DNA of 64,000 nucleotides, taken from positions 310,001 to 374,000 of the forward strand of contig NZ_JADG01000008.1 of the NCBI RefSeq assembly GCF_000518265.1, written 5' to 3'. This DNA comes from Actinomadura oligospora ATCC 43269. GTDB lineage: Bacteria > Actinomycetota > Actinomycetes > Streptosporangiales > Streptosporangiaceae. Both the position numbers and the translations under genes were made by a program. Below, one piece after another: positions 42,728 to 51,622 of this stretch. The notes beneath the pieces are model-generated. The model was not told the origin of the DNA, searched no databases, and saw only the letters and a list, made by a program, of their open reading frames with translations. How positions within the stretch are numbered: the stretch's first letter is position 1; the number at the start of each line of letters is the position of its first letter.

Positions 42728-42889
42728 TTGAATTTCCGGCTCCGCGCCCTCGCCTGGCGGCTCGGGCGCGGCCCGGCAATTCGTGCGAGCGCGGCATCGC
42801 TTCGCGATCAACCGCGCGGGGGCTCGCCTTCGGCGTTGCCCCCGCACGGTTGGTAGCGCGCTCGCGGTGGTTGCGGTCGTCGCATATGC

Positions 42890-42926
42890 AGAAGCCCCGG
42901 ACCCATGGTCCGGGGCTTCTCTTTTT
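42890..42926 (+). terminator. intrinsic terminator after purL
   Basis: A 14-bp perfect stem AGAAGCCCCGGACC (42890-42903) / 42907-42920, with loop CAT, is followed by CTTTTT. It is the clearest intrinsic terminator in the window. It also lies just past the convergent LysE stop. Confidence 0.95.
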
Positions 42927-42929
42927 GGC

Positions 42930-43562
42930 TTATTCGCCGAAGGCCAGGCGGAGGCCGAAGGCGGCGATGACGCCGCCGGTGATGCGGTCCATGACCTTGC
43001 GGGCGGACGGCTTGGAGAGCCAGGAGCGCAGCGCGTGCGCGAACGTGACGAGCACCGCCGACCAGACGATCCCGAACGCGACGTGGATGCTCGCCAGCGC
43101 CATTCCGAACGCGAAGTGCGGGACGTCCGCCGGGATGAACTGCGGCAGCAGCGCCATGTAGAGCGCGCCGACCTTCGGGTTGAGCAGGTTGGTGAACGCG
43201 CCGCGCCGCCAGCCGTCCCGCAGCCGGTCGGGCTCGGGCTCCTCCTCGGCGGCCAGAGCCCCCGGAACGCGCCGCCAGCTCGTCCAGAGCATGCGCAGGC
43301 CCATCCACAGCAGGTAGGCCGCGCCGACCCAGCGCAACGTCGTGTAGGCGACGTGGGAGGCGGTGAGGAGGGCCGTGATGCCGAGCGACGCGAACGCGCC
43401 CCAGACGAGCGTCCCGGTCTGGATGCCGAGGACGACGCCCCAGGCGCGGCGGCGCTGGCCGAGCGCGGCGGTCCGGAGGATCAGCGCGGTGTCGAGGCCG
43501 GGCGTGAGCGTCATCAGCCCGGCGACCACGGCGAAAGACCACAGAGCAGTAGAAATTGCCAC
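42930..43562 (-). CDS. LysE/RhtB-family amino-acid exporter
   Basis: 210 aa, six predicted membrane helices, from GTG 43562 (VAISTALWSFAVVAG). The family pattern LMTLTPGLDTALILRTA and FTNLLNPKVGALYMALLPQF is clear. No ribosome site precedes GTG, but TAGGCT lies about 9-14 bases upstream, again suggesting a leaderless message; TTG 43586 is less likely. Substrate unknown. Converges on purL. Confidence 0.9.
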   Translation of the reverse strand: MAISTALWSFAVVAGLMTLTPGLDTALILRTAALGQRRRAWGVVLGIQTGTLVWGAFASLGITALLTASHVAYTTLRWVGAAYLLWMGLRMLWTSWRRVPGALAAEEEPEPDRLRDGWRRGAFTNLLNPKVGALYMALLPQFIPADVPHFAFGMALASIHVAFGIVWSAVLVTFAHALRSWLSKPSARKVMDRITGGVIAAFGLRLAFGE

Positions 43563-43634
43563 GAACGGCGAGCCTATCGGCCGCAACCGGACATGTCTCC
43601 CCCCGGGGCAGTGGTGTGACCGGGGGGATCCGTC

Positions 43635-44609
43635 CTAGAAGACGGAAATGTGGACGTGGTCGAAGTGGTTCGCGGTGATGCCGCCGCGGTTGCTCATGCC
43701 ACGCCAGCCGGGGCTGCGCATGTCGTAGATCCGCTGCCGCCAGATGATGTACTTGATCCCCAGCTCGGACGCGTGGGAGATGGCGTACTGGGCGACCTCG
43801 TTGCCGTTGGCGACGCGGGCGGAGGTGGGCATGGACCCGCCGGACGACTCCATGAAGTCGCACGCGGTGCCGGTGGCGTGGTCCTGCGCGTCCGCGCCGC
43901 CGCGGTAGCAGCCGATCGTCGGGAACGGGCCGAACTCGGTGTCGATGACCTGCTTGACGTGCATCATGCGCGGGGTCACGCCGCCCATGCCGACGCTCGG
44001 CGACTCGGGCTTGTACTTCTTGACCAGCTTCTTGATCTGGGCCTTGCGGGACCTCAGGTCCGTCAGGTTCTTCTGCAGATCGGTGATCTTCGCCTGCGCC
44101 TGCTGCCGCGCCTTCTCCTGGTCGGCGACCAGCTTGGTGATCTGCTGGACGCGCGCCGACTGGTTCTGCGCGACATGGCTGGCCAGGCTCATCGTGTTCA
44201 GCAGCTCGGACGGGTCGCCCGCCGCGACGACGGTGATGCCCGGGTCCTGCCCGCCGCTCATGTACTGGTTCGCGGCGAGCCGCGCGACCAGCGTCCGCGA
44301 CGCCTCGAGCTGCCCGCGCAGGTCGTCGGCCTTCTTGATGGCCTGCTTGGCCGCCCACTGGGCGTCCTTCAGCTGCGCCAGGTCGCCGCCGTACTCCTTG
44401 TCGAGCTGGTTGATCTGCTTGTTCAGCTTGTCCATCCGGTCGCTGTCGCCGGGGGCGGCGCCCGCCGGGACGGTGCCGGACAGCATCGGCAGGACGACCG
44501 CGAACGCGGCGGCGGCGAGGGCCGCACGCCGTCCGCGGCGTCCCTTCCGGGCCCGGGGGGCGGACGGGGCGAAGCGGCGCTCGCGGCGGGTGGAGGTGGG
44601 GCGCTCCAC
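43635..44609 (-). CDS. secreted coiled-coil protein with ARB_07466/VldE-like C-domain
   Basis: 324 aa from GTG 44609 behind AGGAGAGGAGAGGAC. A basic N-terminus and signal (ALAAAAFAVVLPMLSG; cleavage after AGA, about 51) lead into a long coiled coil, about residues 55-200, like those of RipA/CwlO-type wall hydrolases. The C-terminal 110 residues (VKQVIDTEFGPFPTIGCYRG, then DHATGTACDFM and NHFDHVHISVF) match the actinomycete domain related to D-Ala-D-Ala peptidases; the paired His/Asp residues could bind zinc. Probably acts on peptidoglycan. A c-di-AMP riboswitch in its leader supports a cell-wall role. Confidence 0.87.
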   Translation of the reverse strand: MERPTSTRRERRFAPSAPRARKGRRGRRAALAAAAFAVVLPMLSGTVPAGAAPGDSDRMDKLNKQINQLDKEYGGDLAQLKDAQWAAKQAIKKADDLRGQLEASRTLVARLAANQYMSGGQDPGITVVAAGDPSELLNTMSLASHVAQNQSARVQQITKLVADQEKARQQAQAKITDLQKNLTDLRSRKAQIKKLVKKYKPESPSVGMGGVTPRMMHVKQVIDTEFGPFPTIGCYRGGADAQDHATGTACDFMESSGGSMPTSARVANGNEVAQYAISHASELGIKYIIWRQRIYDMRSPGWRGMSNRGGITANHFDHVHISVF

Positions 44610-44631
44610 GTCCTCTCCTCTCCTCTGGTCG

Positions 44632-44783
44632 GCCTACCGGGTTAGCTGACGGGTTCGGGCGCGGGAGTCCGCCCTATCGCGGCGCCCTGCGGCGCCGGCG
44701 AATTCACCCCGGCCGGACGGGGCGTCCGGCGGTGGTTCCCCGGCTCCCGGGACGAGGACGTCCGGGACTCGGCACGTCCGGCC
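44632..44783 (-). ncRNA. c-di-AMP (ydaO/yuaA) riboswitch
   Basis: Read on the minus strand the leader shows, in order, GTGCCGAGTCC, GCCGGGGAACCACC, GGGGTGAATTC, TAGGGCGGACTCCC, and the hallmark 3' end CCCGAACCCGTCAGCTAACC then CGGTAGGC. These are the conserved blocks of the ydaO motif. It ends 22 bases before the wall-protein start. In actinomycetes this OFF switch commonly precedes wall-remodelling genes. The 5' border is approximate. Confidence 0.93.
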
Positions 44784-44934
44784 AGACTGCCGCGTCAATT
44801 ACGGACAGTCACCGACCGGACACCAACAAACTGCAAGGAACTGGGTGTTGCCTCGCCAAAGATTAGACCCCTGGGACTGCTGGGACGACCCCGGGCGGGC
44901 AACGTGACACGCGGATCCGCGAGATGAGCGATGA

Positions 44935-44959
44935 CCCGGCCCCGTGGAACGGGACCGGG
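44935..44959 (-). terminator. hairpin after subtilase gene
   Basis: On the minus strand CCCGGTCCCGT pairs with ACGGGGCCGGG (11 bp, one G-U) across a TCC loop, about 80 bases past the subtilase stop and before the riboswitch. It may separate the two transcripts. Confidence 0.55.
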
Positions 44960-45038
44960 CCATGATGACCGTGCGTGAGCGCGTCACGTCGTACGGCGGG
45001 TCACGCCGGACGGCGCCGCGTCCACGGCGATCCGCGCC

Positions 45039-46214
45039 TTACAGCGAGCCCTTGTAGACCAGCCGGTTGCCCGTGCCGCTCCCCAGGTTCTTCAGGACGT
45101 TCTTGGTGGAGTTGTCGTACAGCCACTTCTGAACGGTCGGGAAGGTCGCCTTCGGGTGGGTCTGCAGGTAGAGCGCCGCGACACCGGCGACGTACGGCGA
45201 CGCCATCGACGTGCCGCTCTCGACCTGCGTGCCGCCGCCCGGCCACGTGGAGGTGATGCCATAGCCGGGGGCCATGATGTCCACGCACTTGCCGTAGTTG
45301 GAGAAGCCCGCGCGGTTGTCGTGCGAGGTCGTCGCGCCGACGGCCTCGACCCAGCCCGCGCCCGACGGCGAGAACTTGCAGGCGTCCTTGTTGTCGTTGC
45401 CCGCGGCGACGGTCACGAAGACCCCCGACTTGGACAGGTTCGCGACGGCGGTGTCGAGCGCCGACGACTTTCCGCCGCCGATCGACATGTTCGCCACCGC
45501 GGGCTTGGCGGCGTGGGTGCGCAGCCAGTTCACGGCCGCGACCACGTCGGACACCGGCGCGCTGCCGTTCTGGTCCAGGATCCGGACCGCGCGCAGCTGC
45601 ACGCCCTTGGCCGCGCCGTACCTGGCGGAGCCGAGGATGCCCGCGACGTGCGTGCCGTGGCCGTTGTAGTCCCAGCCGTTGCCCTTGAAGCGCGGCGCGG
45701 CCCACGCGACCTTGGCGCGCCCGCCGAACTGCGAGTGGGTCCAGGCGATGCCGCTGTCGATGACGTACGCGGTGACGCCCTTGCCGGTCGCCTTGTAGGA
45801 GTAGGACTTCGACAGCGGCATCTTCCGCTGGTCGATCCGGTCCAGGCCCCACGGGAGCGGGGACCTCTGGGTGGTGGTCGCGTGCACGAGCTGGTCCTGC
45901 TCGATCGCCGCGACGCGCTTGTCGTGACGCAGCTTGTCCAGCTGCTGGGTGTTGAGGCGGGCGACGAACCCGTTGAGGGCGTCGCCGAAGCCCTGGGCGG
46001 AGGACGCGCCGACCTGCCCCGCCGCGGTGGCGGGGGAGGTGCCGGCCTTGAGCGTGACGATGTACTGCCCCGCGATGGGCGAGCCCTCGGCGGCGGTCAC
46101 CTGGACAGCCTTGGGCGTGGAATCGGCGGAGGCCAGCGCGGGGATCGCCGCCGCCGCGCCCACAGAGGACGCGATCGCGCCGGCCAGCAGCAGCCTTCGG
46201 GAGACGGGCCGCAA
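45039..46214 (-). CDS. secreted S8 subtilisin-like serine protease
   Basis: 391 aa from TTG 46214 with GAAGGAG upstream. Signal peptide to about residue 30 (ALASA), then an I9-type inhibitor propeptide to about 112 (GQYIVTLKAGTS ... AAIEQDQLV). The mature enzyme has Asp153 (VIDSGIAW), His186 (GHGTHVAG), oxyanion Asn273 (AAGND) and Ser336 (GTSMASP). It ends shortly after the catalytic domain with no C-terminal anchor, so it is probably released. Two mature-domain cysteines could form a disulfide. Confidence 0.95.
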   Translation of the reverse strand: MRPVSRRLLLAGAIASSVGAAAAIPALASADSTPKAVQVTAAEGSPIAGQYIVTLKAGTSPATAAGQVGASSAQGFGDALNGFVARLNTQQLDKLRHDKRVAAIEQDQLVHATTTQRSPLPWGLDRIDQRKMPLSKSYSYKATGKGVTAYVIDSGIAWTHSQFGGRAKVAWAAPRFKGNGWDYNGHGTHVAGILGSARYGAAKGVQLRAVRILDQNGSAPVSDVVAAVNWLRTHAAKPAVANMSIGGGKSSALDTAVANLSKSGVFVTVAAGNDNKDACKFSPSGAGWVEAVGATTSHDNRAGFSNYGKCVDIMAPGYGITSTWPGGGTQVESGTSMASPYVAGVAALYLQTHPKATFPTVQKWLYDNSTKNVLKNLGSGTGNRLVYKGSL

Positions 46215-46367
46215 GAGAGCTCCTTCTGCCGCGAGTCGGATGAGCCGCGGCCAAGATCGAGGTCACCGAACCCCGGAACCCTAATGCACCTTCCACCTCA
46301 GGGGCCTCATAAAGGACATATCAATCAGGTGAACATCAACTCCCCTGAGTGATCTTGAGCAGGTCAC

Positions 46368-49300
46368 TCAGCCCTTGGTGAGGCCGGCCCGGTAGGCGAG
46401 GGCCGTCCCCGGCTTGGACCAGTCGTACTTCAGCGACCCGTCCGGCTGACGGCTGATCTTCACGTCCCCGCTCGTGCACGGACGGCTGACCGACAGCGCC
46501 AGCTGGAGCTCCGATCCGGTGCCCTTCGTCAGGTTCAGCGTCCCGGTGCACCCCTCCCTCGGATACACCGCCGTCCCCGTCTTCGCCCCCGCCTGCAACG
46601 TGACCTGCAGCGGGAACGTCTCACCGCGCTGCGAGTTCACGGCCGTCCCCTTCCAGGTCCCGGCGAACGCGTCGGGAATCGTGCTCACCGGCTTCTTGTC
46701 CGTTGCGCCGTGCTGCCCGGAACCACCGCCATCGTCCCCACGCAGCTGCGGCCAGAGCACCAGCGCGATGATCGCGACCCCCACCAGGACCCCGATGGCC
46801 AGCGACACCCCGACCCCGACCACATGGTTCCCCGGCCGCCGCCACCGAGGCGTGGCAGCCCGAAGCCCCGGCAACGACAGAACAGCCGTCTCCGACCCCT
46901 TGTCCACCCGCAACCCAGGAATCAAAGGCTCCCCCACCGGCAAGCCCACCCCAGCCCCACCAGCACCCGGCCCACCCGCTCCCGCGCCCGGCGCGCCTAC
47001 TCCTGGCCCGCTCGCGCCAGCCACGTCCGCACCAGCCATGCCCGCACCCGGCAGGCCCGTGCTAGGCAGACCCGCACCCGGCTGACCCGCGCCCGGCACA
47101 CCTGCTCCGGGCACACCCGCTGCCCCTGCTCCGGGCAGTCCGGTGGTCCCCGGCATGCTCGTTCCAGCCGCAGCATCATTGGGCAGGCCCGTGCCGGGGC
47201 CGACACCACCGGCGAGAGGTGCCCCAGGCACGCCCCCATCTGGGGCGAGCGCTCCAGATGCTCCTCCGCCTGGGACGAGCGCTCCAGACGAGGCCGCTCC
47301 ACCCGAACCCGCCGATGGACCCGTCACCGGAAGGTCCCGCGCGGTGGCACGGCTGCTCTGCCACCCCCCGTCAGGACGAGGTGTACTGGGCACCGGCGGC
47401 CCGCCGGCGGCAGGCTGCGCCGTTCCGCCCGGAGCGCCGAGCCGCATGTCGAGCACAGTGCCAGCAAGGCCGTCATCGTCCGCCGAGGCCCGGCTTGCCC
47501 CAGGAACAGAGTTCACATCGAGGACGGTGCTGGGCCCGTCGTCCGAGGTCCCACTTCCCGCGCCCTGGCCTGTGCCAAAGTCCGCAGGAGGCGCGAAGGG
47601 CTTGGGCAGGTCGAGCATCGTGCTCGGCCCATCGTCACCCGCCGCCCCCGACTCCGAAGGCCGCGTACCTGGCAAGGACGCCGCAACCCCGTCAAGCGAA
47701 GCGCCCGAGCCTCCGCCCTGGGCGGACGCCGAGCCCGCAAACCCTCCACCAGCAGAACCGCCACCCAGCGCGGCCGACGAAGCATGCCCAGACGCCGCCG
47801 CGCCCCCGCTCCCCCCTGAGCCGCCACCAGACGCCGGCGTCCAGGCCCCCGAATCCAACGCCGAAACCCCACCCGCCGCCCCCACACCCGCCGCGCCAGC
47901 CGTGCCTCCACCCGACACCCCTGCGGCAGCTCCGCCCAGCGCACCCGGCATGCCTGCGCCCGCCCTGCCCAGCGCACCCGCCGTGCCTGTGCCTGGCATC
48001 CCTGCGGCAGCTCCGCCCGGCATGCCTGCGCCCGGCATGCCTGCGCCCGGCATGCCTGCGCCCGGCATGCCTGCGCCTGGCATGCCTGCGCCCGGCGTGC
48101 CCGCCGCGCTTCCTGGCGTACCCGCCGAAACTCCGCCTGGCGCGCTCACGCCCGCCGTGCCTGCGCCTGCCGTGCCCGGCGCACCCGCCGTGCTCGTGCC
48201 TGGCGTCCCTGCGGCAGTTCCGTCCAGCATGCCCGGCGTGCTTCCGCCTGGCATGCCTGCGCCAGGTGTGCGGGGTGCGCCTGGCGCGCTCACGCCTGCC
48301 GTGCCCGTGCCCGTGCTTGTGCCTGCCGTGCCTGCGCCCGGCGTGCCCGTCGGGCCTGTGCCTGGCATACCCGCTGTTCCTCCGCCCGGCGTCCATGTGG
48401 CAGCCCCACCTGGCGTGCCTGGGCCTGGCGTGCTTCCGCCCGGCATGCCGGGCGTGCTGGTGCCTGGTGTGCCCGGTGTGACTGCGTCTGGTGTTTCTGT
48501 TGCAGGTTCGGCCGGTGTGCTTGCTGTACTTGGGCCCGGCGTGCTTGGCGTGGGTGGTGTGGTGGTTCCGGGGGTGCTGGAGCTCAGGGACGCGGCGGGG
48601 CCGGACGTGGATTCCGGGGCGCCTGTGGCGAGGGCCTCGGCTTCGGCGCGGAGGGGGGCGGGCATGCGGGGGGCGAGAGGGCCGTCCAGCATGCGGCGCA
48701 GCAGGTCGGCGGCCGTGGGGCGTTCGGACGGGGACTTGTCCAGCGCGTCCGCGACCACGTCGCGGACGGACTCGGGCAGGGCGTCGGTCACCGGGTCGTC
48801 GTAGACGATGCGCTGCATGATCTCGGCGGGGGAGCCGTCCCCGAACGGGAGCTCGCCGGTCGCCGCGAACAGCAGGGTCGTCGCCCAGGCGAACACGTCG
48901 GCGGCCGGGCCGATGCCGTGCCCGCTGAGCTGCTCGGGGGCCAGGAAGGACGGGCCGTCCTCGGCCCGGGCCGCCGGGGCCGCGTTCACGGCCTCCAGGG
49001 CCGTGAACACGCCGAGGTCGGTCACGCGCGGCCCCACCTGCGCGAGCAGGACGTTCGCCGGCTTCAGATCGTGGTGGACGGCCCCCGCGCGATGTGCGGC
49101 GGCCAGCGACACGGCGAGACCAACGGCGAGGCGTTCGACCACGACCTGCCCGCGCGGTCCCTCGGCCGCGACCAACTCGGCCAGCGACGGCCCGTCCACG
49201 AGATCGGACACCACGTAAGGACGGTCACCCTCGACGTCCGCGGCGAGGAGCTCGGCGGTGCAGAACCCGGTGACACGGCGGGCGTCGGTGAACGCGTCGA

Positions 49301-49487
49301 CGAACCGGGCGCGCACCTCGGGCTCCCCGCTCAGCCGCACATGCAGCAGCTTCACCGCGACGGACCGTCCGGAAGCGTCGCGGCCGACGAAGACCGCGCC
49401 CTGCTCGCCGACACCGATCCGGCCGGTGATCGGGAAGTCGCCGAGTCGTTCCGGGTCGCCGGGCTGCAGGGGCAGAGCCTCCGCCAT
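46368..49487 (-). CDS. transmembrane Ser/Thr protein kinase with collagen-like linker
   Basis: 1039 aa from ATG 49487 after GGAGGG. Kinase domain about residues 17-275: Gly loop [10 protein letters not shown], Lys46 (VAVKLL), catalytic loop [11 protein letters not shown] (HRD is HHD), DFG as TDLG, and LAPEQL. A linker of about 600 residues rich in Gly/Pro/Ala/Thr follows, including five exact GMPGA pentapeptides and two [16 protein letters not shown] phospho-site-like motifs. One transmembrane helix ([20 protein letters not shown]) and an outer C-terminal domain of about 100 residues with two Cys ([16 protein letters not shown]) end it. Missing Arg before the catalytic Asp marks a non-RD kinase, likely not activation-loop controlled. 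Substrates unknown. Confidence 0.9.
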   Translation of the reverse strand: MAEALPLQPGDPERLGDFPITGRIGVGEQGAVFVGRDASGRSVAVKLLHVRLSGEPEVRARFVDAFTDARRVTGFCTAELLAADVEGDRPYVVSDLVDGPSLAELVAAEGPRGQVVVERLAVGLAVSLAAAHRAGAVHHDLKPANVLLAQVGPRVTDLGVFTALEAVNAAPAARAEDGPSFLAPEQLSGHGIGPAADVFAWATTLLFAATGELPFGDGSPAEIMQRIVYDDPVTDALPESVRDVVADALDKSPSERPTAADLLRRMLDGPLAPRMPAPLRAEAEALATGAPESTSGPAASLSSSTPGTTTPPTPSTPGPSTASTPAEPATETPDAVTPGTPGTSTPGMPGGSTPGPGTPGGAATWTPGGGTAGMPGTGPTGTPGAGTAGTSTGTGTAGVSAPGAPRTPGAGMPGGSTPGMLDGTAAGTPGTSTAGAPGTAGAGTAGVSAPGGVSAGTPGSAAGTPGAGMPGAGMPGAGMPGAGMPGAGMPGGAAAGMPGTGTAGALGRAGAGMPGALGGAAAGVSGGGTAGAAGVGAAGGVSALDSGAWTPASGGGSGGSGGAAASGHASSAALGGGSAGGGFAGSASAQGGGSGASLDGVAASLPGTRPSESGAAGDDGPSTMLDLPKPFAPPADFGTGQGAGSGTSDDGPSTVLDVNSVPGASRASADDDGLAGTVLDMRLGAPGGTAQPAAGGPPVPSTPRPDGGWQSSRATARDLPVTGPSAGSGGAASSGALVPGGGASGALAPDGGVPGAPLAGGVGPGTGLPNDAAAGTSMPGTTGLPGAGAAGVPGAGVPGAGQPGAGLPSTGLPGAGMAGADVAGASGPGVGAPGAGAGGPGAGGAGVGLPVGEPLIPGLRVDKGSETAVLSLPGLRAATPRWRRPGNHVVGVGVSLAIGVLVGVAIIALVLWPQLRGDDGGGSGQHGATDKKPVSTIPDAFAGTWKGTAVNSQRGETFPLQVTLQAGAKTGTAVYPREGCTGTLNLTKGTGSELQLALSVSRPCTSGDVKISRQPDGSLKYDWSKPGTALAYRAGLTKG
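48016..48090. repeat. five 15-bp tandem repeats in the kinase gene
   Basis: The unit CCCGGCATGCCTGCG occurs five times in tandem (the last has one change); on the coding strand it encodes GAGMP pentapeptides. Weaker copies extend on both sides across about 47.0-48.5 kb. Confidence 0.85.
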
Positions 49488-49655
49488 CTACGCACCCTCC
49501 GTGTTCTGCCATCGGGGGCGAAATCCCCCGTACTTCCGCGAAACCTGATTCGTCCCCCGCGTCGGCACCGCTCCCTTTCTACCGGTTGGCGACCGATGAC
49601 GCGGCTGAGTCGCCCGCACCCGGCCCGTGCGGGGTTTCGGATAGCGTCGGCGGTC

Positions 49656-50096
49656 ATGGCGCGCAAACCTCTCACCCGTGAGCTGCTCGACGAGCAGCGT
49701 GCCGTGCTCGGCCTGCCCGGCTACACCGGCCCGGACGAGGCGCCCGCGTTGCGCCGCGCAGCGCTCGACACACTGCTCGCCGCCCGGTCGGCGGGAATCG
49801 AGCCCGCCCGGCCGATCGTGACCGGGGCCGTCCGGTTGCTGCTCGACCGGCTCGCCGAACTCGCCCCCGGACGGTCGGTCGAGATCCGCGTCCCCCCGCA
49901 TGCCGCCGTCCAGGCGATCGAGGGCACGCGGCACACCCGCGGCACCCCGCCCAACGTGGTCGAGATGGACGCCGACACCTGGATCGCCCTCGCCCTGGGA
50001 GACCTGACCTGGGACGACGCCGTCCGCGACCGGCGCGTCAAGGCCAGCGGGTCACGCGCCGACCTCTCCGCCCAACTCCCCCTCCCGCCGACCTAG
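49656..50096 (+). CDS. sterol carrier family protein
   Basis: 146 aa. The C-terminal half has the SCP-2-like signature of this actinomycete family (VRVPP-type [59 protein letters not shown]). Binding of a hydrophobic ligand is presumed from the fold. ATG 49656; TAGCGT ends 8 bases before it and there is no Shine-Dalgarno, so it may be leaderless. It is divergent from the kinase. It often lies near purF in actinomycetes, as here. Confidence 0.85.
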   Translation: MARKPLTRELLDEQRAVLGLPGYTGPDEAPALRRAALDTLLAARSAGIEPARPIVTGAVRLLLDRLAELAPGRSVEIRVPPHAAVQAIEGTRHTRGTPPNVVEMDADTWIALALGDLTWDDAVRDRRVKASGSRADLSAQLPLPPT

Positions 50097-50396
50097 ACCC
50101 AGCCCCCCATCGACCCAGGCCAGCCCCCGCCGACCTAGACCAGCGCCCCCAGCGGCTTGGCCAGCAACTCCCCTTCCAGTGACTTCGACCAGCAAATCCC
50201 CCTCCCCACGACGCAGGTGAGCAACTCCCCTCCCACCTACCTCAACGAGTGACGCCGTCGAAACGTTGGGGTCGGATCGTTGGGTCTTGCCCGCGGCGCG
50301 GGTCGCTGCGACGGTGGAGGGCACCGATCACGCCCGGACGCGAGGCTTCGACGCCGCGCCCGGACGCCCTGCCCCGACGCCGTGGAGGTGGGCGCC
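50097..50396. repeat. 300-bp intergenic with degenerate short repeats
   Basis: The 16-bp CCCGCCGACCTAGACC, which includes the sterol-carrier stop codon (50085-50100), is repeated at 50127-50142. Three variants of AGCAACTCCCCTCC follow up to about 50240. It looks like local duplication of the gene's 3' end. No gene seen. Confidence 0.55.
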
Positions 50397-51032
50397 GTGC
50401 TCGTCGCGCGCTGGAGTTTCGAGGTCGAGGACATCAACGGACGCCGGGTGGCCGACGCCACGGGCGGCGGCGGTCCCGCGATGACCCTGGACGAGGGGGT
50501 CCGGATCGTCCCCGGACGCGACGGCGAGGCACTCGCCTTCGACGGGACGGGGAGTCGCGCGACCGTTCCCGCCGTCCCGGAACTGGCCCTCAGCCAGGTC
50601 TTCGGCTTCACCGTCGCGTTCCACGCCTGCGTCACCGAGGGCCCGACGGGGGAGTGGCGCGCGCTCCTCTTCAAACGGGTCGCGGACGCCGACGCCCGCG
50701 CCCTCGGCGTGTGGCTGCACCCGGACGCCGACCGCCTCCGCGTCCAGCTCTTCACGATCAAGGGCCCGGAGTACATGGACAGCCACGCACGCCTGACCGC
50801 CGGGACGTGGTCTCATCTGGCGTTCGTCGTCCACGCCCAGGGCATGGCCCTCTACCTCGACGGCAAGCTGGACGTGGCCGTCCCGCTGGAACATCCCGTG
50901 GTGACACCGGGCGGCACGCTGTCCCTGGGCGCGGAACCCGGCAAGCCCGGCATCTCAGGACTCATGGCCGACGTCCGCGTCTACTCCGCGGCCCTGGACG
51001 AGCACACCATCCGAACCCTGGCCGCCGAGTGA
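50397..51032 (+). CDS. LamG/concanavalin-A-like domain protein
   Basis: 211 aa from GTG 50397 with GGAGGTGGG upstream. The whole protein is one LamG-type jelly roll: LVARWSFEVED, VFGFTVAFHACV, GTWSHLAFVVHAQGMALYLD (hallmark strand), and GLMADVRVYSAALDEHTIRT. There is no signal peptide, which is odd because these domains are usually extracellular; it may act in the cytosol or be exported by another route. No catalytic residues. Ligand unknown. Confidence 0.82.
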   Translation: MLVARWSFEVEDINGRRVADATGGGGPAMTLDEGVRIVPGRDGEALAFDGTGSRATVPAVPELALSQVFGFTVAFHACVTEGPTGEWRALLFKRVADADARALGVWLHPDADRLRVQLFTIKGPEYMDSHARLTAGTWSHLAFVVHAQGMALYLDGKLDVAVPLEHPVVTPGGTLSLGAEPGKPGISGLMADVRVYSAALDEHTIRTLAAE

Positions 51033-51111
51033 TCGACACAACACGACACGAGACGGACATCACGCTTGCCCGCCCCCACACCCACCCTGTAGGCGATCTC
51101 ACAAATCACCC

Positions 51112-51483
51112 TCAGGGGGCGTGCGACTCCTCGGCGAACGGGAACGTGCGATCGATGCACTGCCGACGCGCGAAGTCGTCCGGATAGCGGTGGGTATCGG
51201 CGCATTCCGCAGCCTTGCTGAGCAGCCAGATGATCGACACCGTCCCGACCGCGAGTGTCACCGCCGAGCAGACGATCCCCGCGATCGCCAGACCCCGTCC
51301 CGTCCCCCGCGACAGCGCGATGACGCCCAGAACCAGGCCGATCAGAGCGGCCGGGAGACCGGCCCCGCACAGCAGCAGACCGGGCAGTCCGGCCAGCCCG
51401 AGCGCCAGGGACGCCGTCGCGAGCCCACGCCGCTCCGGCACGCCCCGCGGCGGCGTCCGCGTCTGGTATCCCGGCATGGTCAT
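51112..51483 (-). CDS. DUF4190 membrane protein
   Basis: About 123 aa from ATG 51483 (ATG 51477 also possible). Two transmembrane helices flank the family motif: GLATASLALGLAGLP, then LIGLVLGVIALSRGTGRGLAIAGIVCSAVTL split by the GRG turn. The C-terminal tail has two Cys (ECADTHRY, RRQCIDRTF) and would be outside. Function unknown. It lies head-to-head with purF. Confidence 0.82.
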   Translation of the reverse strand: MTMPGYQTRTPPRGVPERRGLATASLALGLAGLPGLLLCGAGLPAALIGLVLGVIALSRGTGRGLAIAGIVCSAVTLAVGTVSIIWLLSKAAECADTHRYPDDFARRQCIDRTFPFAEESHAP

Positions 51484-51622
51484 CGGCTCGGCCCCCTGAA
51501 TCCCCTGAAGTCGCCTCCCCACACTCGCGCGCCCGGCCCTCCGGCCAGGGGACGGGCGGGTAAAGGTCGATTAAGGACTCCACCGAACGGAGCAGAACGG
51601 ACGGGCCTTTAGACTGGCCGGC

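Noticed and set aside
39194..42847. 1217-codon open frame on the minus strand across purL
   Set aside because: Mirror frame of a strongly conserved PurL; Asp/Arg/Gly/Val-rich nonsense without domains, as is usual in high-GC DNA.
48016..48090. CRISPR-like array
   Set aside because: 15-bp units without spacers, in frame inside the kinase gene: a coding minisatellite.
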